The notes beneath the pieces were generated by a model. The model did no database searches. It was not told the origin of the DNA and saw only the letters and a list, made by a program, of their open reading frames with translations. Below, one piece after another: positions 26,657 to 32,691 of a stretch of DNA of 32,691 bases. Each line of letters begins with the position of its first letter. Position 1 is the stretch's first letter. The translations under genes and the position numbers were made by a program. Source of the stretch: an uncultured Clostridia bacterium (lineage in GTDB: Bacteria; Bacillota; Clostridia; Oscillospirales; Butyricicoccaceae); contig CAMBYS010000006.1 in NCBI GenBank assembly GCA_945872165.1, forward strand, positions 1 through 32,691, given 5' to 3'.

Positions 26657-27895
26657 GTGAAATATGTGATTATCGGCAATGCAACCGCCGCAATCGGTAC
26701 GGTTGAAGGCATCCGTTCTGTGGATCAGGAGGGTGAAATCGTCCTGATTTCCAGTGAGCCGCATTTTACCTATGGACGCCCGCTCATCTCCTATCTGCTG
26801 CTGGGCAAGACCACGGAAGATAAGATGCATTATCGTCCGGATAACTTCTATGAAGCAAACCGGGTTACCACCATGCTGGGCCGCACGGTTACCCGAATTG
26901 ATAAAAACGCCAAGAAGATTGTACTGGAAAACGGCGAATCGGTTTCCTATGACAAGGTTGCCATCTGCACCGGTTCCCGCCCGTTCGTCCCGCCTATGGA
27001 AGGTCTGGATTCCGTTGAGGATCAAACCTCCTTTATGACATTGGATGACGCACATCGCCTGGCAGGTCTGCTGGGTGACCAGAAGGATAAGGATGTACTG
27101 ATTATCGGTGCCGGTCTGATCGGTCTGAAATGTGCAGAAGGCATTCTGCATCTGTCCAAGTCCCTGACCATCATTGATATGGCACCGCGTATCCTGCCGA
27201 ATGTACTGGATGAATACGGTTCCTCCTTCCTCCAGAGCTATCTGGAAGGTCTGGGCATGAAGTTCTATCTGTCCGATTCCGTGGCAAAGTTCTCCACTCC
27301 CCATCACGCCGTATGCAAGAGCGGTCTGGAACTGGATTTTGATGTGCTGGTTGTGGCTGTAGGTGTTCGTCCGAATACCCAGCTGGCAGAAGAAATCGGC
27401 TGTGAGGTCAACCGCGGCATTCTGGTCAACACCCGCAGTGAAACCTCCGTCAAGGATGTATATGCCGCAGGCGACTGCACCGTATCCCATGACATTGCAG
27501 CAGATACCGACCGTATTCTGGCAATCCTGCCCAACGCATACCAGCAGGGCGAAGCTGCAGGCGTCAACATGGCAGGCGGTGACAAGGTATTTGATTCCGC
27601 ATTCCCGATGAATGCATCCGGTTTCCTTGGTCTGCATATGATTACTGCCGGCAGCTATGACGGTGAGGAATATGTAACCAAGACAGCAGACAGCTACAAA
27701 AAGCTGGTGGTTCGGGACAACAAGCTGGTTGGCTTTATCCTGATCGGTGATGTGGACCGCGGCGGTATTTATACTTCCCTGATTCGAGATCAGGTTCCGC
27801 TGGATACCATTAACTTTGACCTGATTCGTGAGCATCCGCAGCTGATGGCATTTGCGAAGTCTGAGCGTGCGAAGAAGCTTGCACAGCCGCACTAA
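26657..27895 (+). CDS. NAD(P)/FAD-dependent oxidoreductase (glutamate synthase small-subunit-like partner)
   Basis: MKYVIIGNATAAIGTVEGIRSVD; ICTGSRPFVPPMEGLD; VLIIGAGLIGLKCAEGI; VYAAGDCTVSHD. GTG start at 26657 preferred for RBS spacing (26648 possible). Confidence 0.92.
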   Translation: MKYVIIGNATAAIGTVEGIRSVDQEGEIVLISSEPHFTYGRPLISYLLLGKTTEDKMHYRPDNFYEANRVTTMLGRTVTRIDKNAKKIVLENGESVSYDKVAICTGSRPFVPPMEGLDSVEDQTSFMTLDDAHRLAGLLGDQKDKDVLIIGAGLIGLKCAEGILHLSKSLTIIDMAPRILPNVLDEYGSSFLQSYLEGLGMKFYLSDSVAKFSTPHHAVCKSGLELDFDVLVVAVGVRPNTQLAEEIGCEVNRGILVNTRSETSVKDVYAAGDCTVSHDIAADTDRILAILPNAYQQGEAAGVNMAGGDKVFDSAFPMNASGFLGLHMITAGSYDGEEYVTKTADSYKKLVVRDNKLVGFILIGDVDRGGIYTSLIRDQVPLDTINFDLIREHPQLMAFAKSERAKKLAQPH

Positions 27896-27915
27896 GGGAA
27901 AGGACGAATCAAATT

Positions 27916-28638
27916 ATGAAGAAACTGAATGTAGATCTTATGCATTTTAAGACCCTGAATGACTGGGTTCGTGATTGTGAGGATTCCGAAATTTTCTTGG
28001 ATAACCTCATTGGTCAGCGTTATGTGGCTGCAGGCTCTCAGGGCAAAAATATCATCATCACTGGTACCCCAGGCAATGCGCTGGGCTGTTATCTGGATGG
28101 CTCCACCATTCTGGTCAACGGCAATGCACAGGATGCCACCGGTGACACCATGAACAGCGGCTCCATTATCATTGACGGCAACTGTGGTGATACTACCGGT
28201 TACGGCATGCGAGGCGGTATGATTCTGGTTCGTGGTGACGCAGGTTATCGTGCCGGTATTCATATGAAGCAGTACAAGGATCATATTCCGGTTCTGGTCA
28301 TCGGCGGCAAGGCAGGCTCCTTCCTGGGCGAGTATCAGGCAGGCGGTGTGATTGTTGTTCTGGGCAAGGGCTGTGAAGGCAAGCAGCCTACCGGCTTCTT
28401 CTGCGGCACCGGTATGCATGGCGGACGCATGTTCCTCCGCTGTGATGAAGCACCGGATATTCCGATTCAGGTCAAGGCTGACGTTGCGACCGATGAGGAT
28501 AAGGCTTCTATTCGAGCATTTGTGCAGGAATACTGCGACAACTTCGGCGGCAATGCAGATGAAATTCTCAAAGAGAAGTTCTATGTATTGACACCGAACA
28601 CCCACAGCCCATACGAGCGCATGTACACATTTAACTGA
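27916..28638 (+). CDS. GXGXG (alpha-subunit C-terminal) domain subunit of split glutamate synthase
   Basis: GNALGCYLDGSTILVNGNAQDATGDTMNSGSIIIDGNCGDTTGYGMRGGMILVRGDAGYRAGIHMK repeats. Confidence 0.92.
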   Translation: MKKLNVDLMHFKTLNDWVRDCEDSEIFLDNLIGQRYVAAGSQGKNIIITGTPGNALGCYLDGSTILVNGNAQDATGDTMNSGSIIIDGNCGDTTGYGMRGGMILVRGDAGYRAGIHMKQYKDHIPVLVIGGKAGSFLGEYQAGGVIVVLGKGCEGKQPTGFFCGTGMHGGRMFLRCDEAPDIPIQVKADVATDEDKASIRAFVQEYCDNFGGNADEILKEKFYVLTPNTHSPYERMYTFN

Positions 28639-28663
28639 TTTTTTCACAGATTTTGTGATATAA

Positions 28664-28702
28664 TGACGGACAGCAGGTATATACTCATCCTGCTGTCCGT
28701 TT
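28664..28702 (+). terminator. Terminator-like hairpin after the glt operon
   Basis: ACGGACAGCAGG-n11-CCTGCTGTCCGT then TTTATGGTTTTTATT; preceded by TGATATAAT extended -10-like sequence. Confidence 0.7.
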
Positions 28703-28837
28703 ATGGTTTTTATTCTGAGAAAAAATCATATCCATCTTCCGGCAGTGACTGTTCTCCTTTTCCGGTATAACACCCGATTTTTCTTTCATCCAGTCTCTGC
28801 TGTAAAACTGTATTTTTAGAGGATTTAGGAGGATTTT

Positions 28838-30163
28838 ATGAACGATTATACGTTCCGCGAAGTCATGCAGTATGTCTCGGAAAATGACGTAAAATTTATC
28901 CGTCTGGCATTCTGTGATATCTTTGGCACCCAAAAAAATATTTCTATCATGCCGCGTGAGCTGTCCCGCGCCTTTGAGGAGGGCATTTCATTTGATGCTT
29001 CCTCCATCCGCGGCTTTATGAACATCGACCAGTCTGATCTGCTGCTGTTCCCTGACCCATCCACCCTGTCCATTCTGCCCTGGCGTCCGTCCCATGGACG
29101 GGTTGTCCGCTTTTTCTGTGACATCAAGTATCCAGACGGCACACCCTTCGAGGGTGATGGCAGACAGGTGCTCCGTCAGGCACAGGAGGATCTGAAAAAG
29201 CTGGGATATTCTGCAAAAATCGGTACGGAATGTGAATTTTACCTGTTAAAGCAGGATGAGAACGGCATTCCTACCAAGACCCCCCATGACAATGCCTCCT
29301 ATCTGGACATTGCACCGCTGGACAAGGGTGAAAATGTCCGCCGGCAGATTTGCCTGACATTAGAGGAAATGAATCTCCGCCCGGAGGCTTCCCATCATGA
29401 AACCGGTCCGGGTCAGAATGAAATTGATTTCGCTTATGACTCCGCTGTTGCCTCAGCAGATAATCTGATTACCTTCCGCAGTGTTGTTAAGACCATGGCT
29501 TCTGCCAATGGTCTGTATGCGTCCTTTATGCCAAAGCTGTTCCGTGACCAGCCAGGCAATGGTCTGCATATCAATCTTTCTCTGTTCCAGCATGGGGAAA
29601 ATGTGTTCCGTTCCGATTCAGCGGATGAACACAGCCCGATTGCGGAAAGCTTCATCATGGGTATCCTGACCCGCTGCTATGAGATTTCTGCCTTTCTCAA
29701 TCCACTGGTCAATTCCTATGAACGGCTTGGCTCTGCGGCAGCACCGCATTACATCACTTGGAGCCATCAAAACCGTTCTCAGCTCATCCGTATCCCTGCG
29801 GCACATGGCATCAACCAGCGCATGGAGCTTCGTTCTCCTGATCCATGCACCAATCCGTATCTTGCCTTTACTCTGCTGATCCGTGCAGGTATGGAAGGCA
29901 TTGAGCGGGGTTTGAAGCTGTGTGATCCCTGCAATATGAACCTGTACGATGTACCCTCCTCCATGGTGCGTGAATATGATGCCCTGCCCGGTACGCTGAT
30001 GGAAGCCATCCGTGCGGCAGAAAACAGTGACTTTGTCAAGCGTGCCCTTCCCCAGAAGATCATTGACGCATATCTGTCTGCCAAGACCAGTGAATGGAAC
30101 CGGTATTCCGATGCTTCCGACAAGTCCTCTGTCATTGACTCCCTCTATTTTTATTCGTACTAA
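28838..30163 (+). CDS. glnA: Glutamine synthetase type I
   Basis: FIRLAFCDIFGTQKNISIMP, GTECEFYLLK, HHETGPGQNEIDF, GNGLHINLSLF, ITWSHQNRSQLIRIP; RBS ttaggagga. Confidence 0.95.
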   Translation: MNDYTFREVMQYVSENDVKFIRLAFCDIFGTQKNISIMPRELSRAFEEGISFDASSIRGFMNIDQSDLLLFPDPSTLSILPWRPSHGRVVRFFCDIKYPDGTPFEGDGRQVLRQAQEDLKKLGYSAKIGTECEFYLLKQDENGIPTKTPHDNASYLDIAPLDKGENVRRQICLTLEEMNLRPEASHHETGPGQNEIDFAYDSAVASADNLITFRSVVKTMASANGLYASFMPKLFRDQPGNGLHINLSLFQHGENVFRSDSADEHSPIAESFIMGILTRCYEISAFLNPLVNSYERLGSAAAPHYITWSHQNRSQLIRIPAAHGINQRMELRSPDPCTNPYLAFTLLIRAGMEGIERGLKLCDPCNMNLYDVPSSMVREYDALPGTLMEAIRAAENSDFVKRALPQKIIDAYLSAKTSEWNRYSDASDKSSVIDSLYFYSY

Positions 30164-30165
30164 TC

Positions 30166-30217
30166 GTATGGGATAAACCGGCTGGCAGTACAATTGCTGC
30201 TGCCAGCTACCACATAC
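30166..30217 (+). repeat. Nested inverted repeat between glnA and the ANTAR gene
   Basis: GTATG...[GCTGGCAG-n11-CTGCCAGC]...CATAC; no T-tract. Confidence 0.6.
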
Positions 30218-30240
30218 CAGTCCGAAATGGAGGTGTCAAT

Positions 30241-30813
30241 ATGGAAACTATTTTACTCGTTACCGCTTCCAGAAAAAGTGCGGATATGCTGCTAAGCCTG
30301 ATTCAAGCCGATGGCTGGCGGCCGGAACGGATTCTGGTTGCAGGCTCCTGTAATGAAGCCCGTCGTCTGCTGATTGAAAACCATGTTGACCTAATCCTGA
30401 TTAATACACCGCTCTCAGATGAATTTGGGCATGATTTCGCTATTTATGCCTGTCAGAATACCCTTTCCGGTGTCCTGATGCTGGTGAAATCCGAGCTGTC
30501 GGATTCGGTTTCCGAGCGTGTGGAGCAGGATGGCGTCTTTGTCGTGACAAAGCCGATCTCCCGTCCTATGTTTTATCAGTCCCTGCATCTGGTCAATTCC
30601 TCTCGTATGCGGGTGTATAATCTGCAGAAGGAAAACCATCGGCTGCGCCGTCAGATGGAGGACATGCGGCTCATCAGCCGTGCCAAATGCCTGCTGATCG
30701 CGGAAAAACATATGAGCGAAGATGAGGCACATTCTTACATCGAAAAACAGGCCATGAATTATCGTCAGACCAAACGGGATATTGCAGAGGAAATCATCCG
30801 TTCCTTTACATAA
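30241..30813 (+). CDS. ANTAR-domain RNA-binding regulator with degenerate receiver-like domain
   Basis: N-terminal receiver-like fold (METILLVTASRKSADMLLSLI...VDLILINTPLS...VFVVTKPIS); coiled coil then LISRAKCLLIAEKHMSEDEAHSYIEKQAMNYRQTKRDIAEEIIRS, an ANTAR signature. Confidence 0.9.
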   Translation: METILLVTASRKSADMLLSLIQADGWRPERILVAGSCNEARRLLIENHVDLILINTPLSDEFGHDFAIYACQNTLSGVLMLVKSELSDSVSERVEQDGVFVVTKPISRPMFYQSLHLVNSSRMRVYNLQKENHRLRRQMEDMRLISRAKCLLIAEKHMSEDEAHSYIEKQAMNYRQTKRDIAEEIIRSFT

Positions 30814-31056
30814 ATCCCTTTTATCTCACATCCGCCCAACCGGGTGCTGTATCCCGGATTCTTCCTTTTACCGGTTCTGGCAGGCAGCAATTCCTGTACC
30901 CGGAAATCCATGCAGCATTGGTTTTCCCGCAAAAATGATTTGCTCTCTTGCAATGACCGGTTAATCAGGGTATAATTGTAGCTGAATGTATTTCAGATGC
31001 AATAAATTGTATGATTGTATCAAAATTCACAGATTTTAGTTGAGGATAAGACGCAA

Positions 31057-31899
31057 ATGAAGCTGAATTTCACTAAAATGCATGGCTGCGGCAATGACTA
31101 TATCTATTTCAACTGCTTTGAACAGGAAGTCACAAAGCCGGAAGCCCTTTCTATCCGCCTGTCCGACCGACATTTTGGTATCGGCGGCGACGGAATCGTC
31201 CTGATCTGTCCTTCTGAGGTGGCAGACGCAAAAATGCGTATGTTCAATGCCGATGGCAGTGAAGGAAAAATGTGCGGCAATGCAACCCGCTGTATCGGCA
31301 AATATATGTATGACCATGGCATGATCGACAAGCCGGAGATGACGCTGGAAACCCTCAGCGGCATCAAACTGCTGAAAATGCAGACGGAAAACGGTCAGGT
31401 CAGCAGTGTCCGTGTGGACATGGGCAAGGCAATCCTGAAGCCGTCGGAAATCCCGACAAAGTATGAAGGTGAAACCGCAGTTGCGGTTCCGCTGGAGGTG
31501 GATGGTGTGACCTATGCGGTCACCTGCGTTTCCATGGGCAACCCCCACTGTGTTGTGTTTACAGAGGAGGATGTCAGCACGCTGGATTTGCCGAAAATCG
31601 GACCTTCCTTCGAGAATCATCCCATGTTCCCCGAACGCATCAATACGGAATTTATCCGCGTGATAGATGACCACACCCTGCAGATGCGGGTATGGGAACG
31701 GGGCAGCGGGGAAACCTGGGCCTGCGGCACCGGCGCATGTGCAGCTGCTGTGGCAGCTGTGCTCAACGGTTTCTGCCCCAAGGGTGAAGATATCACCATT
31801 CACCTGCGCGGCGGTGACCTGACCATCTGTTATACCGATGAGGCCGTGTTCCTCAGCGGTTCCGCAACAACTGTATTTGAAGGGAGCGTGGAAGCATGA
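31057..31899 (+). CDS. dapF: Diaminopimelate epimerase
   Basis: [21 protein letters not shown]...[21 protein letters not shown]...MGNPHCVVF...[25 protein letters not shown]. Confidence 0.97.
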   Translation: MKLNFTKMHGCGNDYIYFNCFEQEVTKPEALSIRLSDRHFGIGGDGIVLICPSEVADAKMRMFNADGSEGKMCGNATRCIGKYMYDHGMIDKPEMTLETLSGIKLLKMQTENGQVSSVRVDMGKAILKPSEIPTKYEGETAVAVPLEVDGVTYAVTCVSMGNPHCVVFTEEDVSTLDLPKIGPSFENHPMFPERINTEFIRVIDDHTLQMRVWERGSGETWACGTGACAAAVAAVLNGFCPKGEDITIHLRGGDLTICYTDEAVFLSGSATTVFEGSVEA

Positions 31900-32691
31900 C
31901 CAAGTATATTTTTGTGACCGGCGGTGTTGTTTCCGGTCTGGGCAAGGGCATTACCGCAGCATCCCTTGGCCGCCTGCTCAAGGCACGCGGACTGAAAATT
32001 GCCGCACAGAAGCTGGATCCGTATATCAATGTTGACCCGGGTACTATGAGCCCGTTCCAGCACGGCGAGGTATATGTCACCGATGACGGTGCAGAAACCG
32101 ACCTTGACCTGGGACATTATGAGCGTTTTATTGACGAAGATCTGAACAAGTTCTCTAACCTGACCACCGGCAAGGTGTACTGGAATGTACTGAACAAGGA
32201 GCGAAAAGGCGATTATCTGGGTGAAACCGTACAGGTTATCCCCCATATCACCGATGAAATCAAGTCGTTTATCTATTCCGTAGGCAAAAAGACCAATGCG
32301 GATGTTGTCATCACGGAAATCGGCGGCACCACCGGTGATATTGAATCCCAGCCGTTTCTGGAAGCCATCCGTCAGGTATCCACAGAGGTAGGCCGCCGGA
32401 ACTGTCTGTTTATCCATGTGACCCTAGTGCCGTTTATCTCCGGTTCTGACGAACCGAAATCCAAGCCTACCCAGCATTCTGTCAAGGAGCTGCGTGGTCT
32501 GGGCATCCAGCCAGACATGATTGTCTGCCGTGTGGATCAGCCGCTGACCGATGACATTCGTCACAAGATTTCCATGTTCTGCAATGTGCAGCCGGATTGT
32601 GTCATTGAAAACCGCACGGTACCGGTACTGTATCAGGCACCGCTGATGCTGGAGCAGAGCCATTTCTGTGATATTGTCTGCCGTGAGCTGG
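31896..32691 (+). CDS. pyrG: CTP synthase, N-terminal part (truncated by window end)
   Basis: ATGA overlap with dap[79 protein letters not shown]. Not in supplied ORF track because it runs off the window. Confidence 0.97.
   Translation, partial: MTKYIFVTGGVVSGLGKGITAASLGRLLKARGLKIAAQKLDPYINVDPGTMSPFQHGEVYVTDDGAETDLDLGHYERFIDEDLNKFSNLTTGKVYWNVLNKERKGDYLGETVQVIPHITDEIKSFIYSVGKKTNADVVITEIGGTTGDIESQPFLEAIRQVSTEVGRRNCLFIHVTLVPFISGSDEPKSKPTQHSVKELRGLGIQPDMIVCRVDQPLTDDIRHKISMFCNVQPDCVIENRTVPVLYQAPLMLEQSHFCDIVCREL

Noticed and set aside
28664-28702. Possible fourth ANTAR attenuator before glnA
   Set aside because: A1/G4 hexamers are present near the start of the stem (ACGGAC, AATGAC), but their flanks do not pair; treated as an ordinary terminator-like hairpin.

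Overview
The window looks like a Clostridia/Oscillospiraceae-type Firmicutes chromosome segment, judged from gene content and Gram-positive style RBSs. It carries about 28 protein-coding genes. I saw no tRNA, rRNA, CRISPR array, prophage or intact IS. Left part (1-18.7 kb): partial nitrilase-family hydrolase, phosphofructokinase with a Lys/Asp tail, Fur/PerR-rubrerythrin pair, two-domain PPK2 kinase, LysR regulator, DRE-TIM aldolase, rpsB-tsf, a cell-envelope operon, a group-B-like [FeFe]-hydrogenase, an orphan fumarase beta subunit, threonine ammonia-lyase, and an ApbE/NusG-II/Gx-transporter cassette. Right part (19.0-30.8 kb): a compact nitrogen-assimilation island with Amt-PII fusion, glutamine synthetase III, split archaeal-type glutamate synthase operon, glutamine synthetase I and an ANTAR-domain regulator. 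dapF and pyrG follow. The most interesting result is three terminators in this island, upstream of glnN, amt and the glutamate synthase operon. Each is overlapped by a small hairpin with a six-base loop reading AA[A/C]G[G/A]C (A at position 1, G at position 4) closed by C-G. The loop bases are themselves part of the terminator stem, so the two structures exclude each other. This matches the known ANTAR antiterminator recognition signature, and an ANTAR protein with a degenerate receiver domain is encoded about 1.6 kb after the glt operon. I propose a local ANTAR attenuation circuit controlling nitrogen assimilation.
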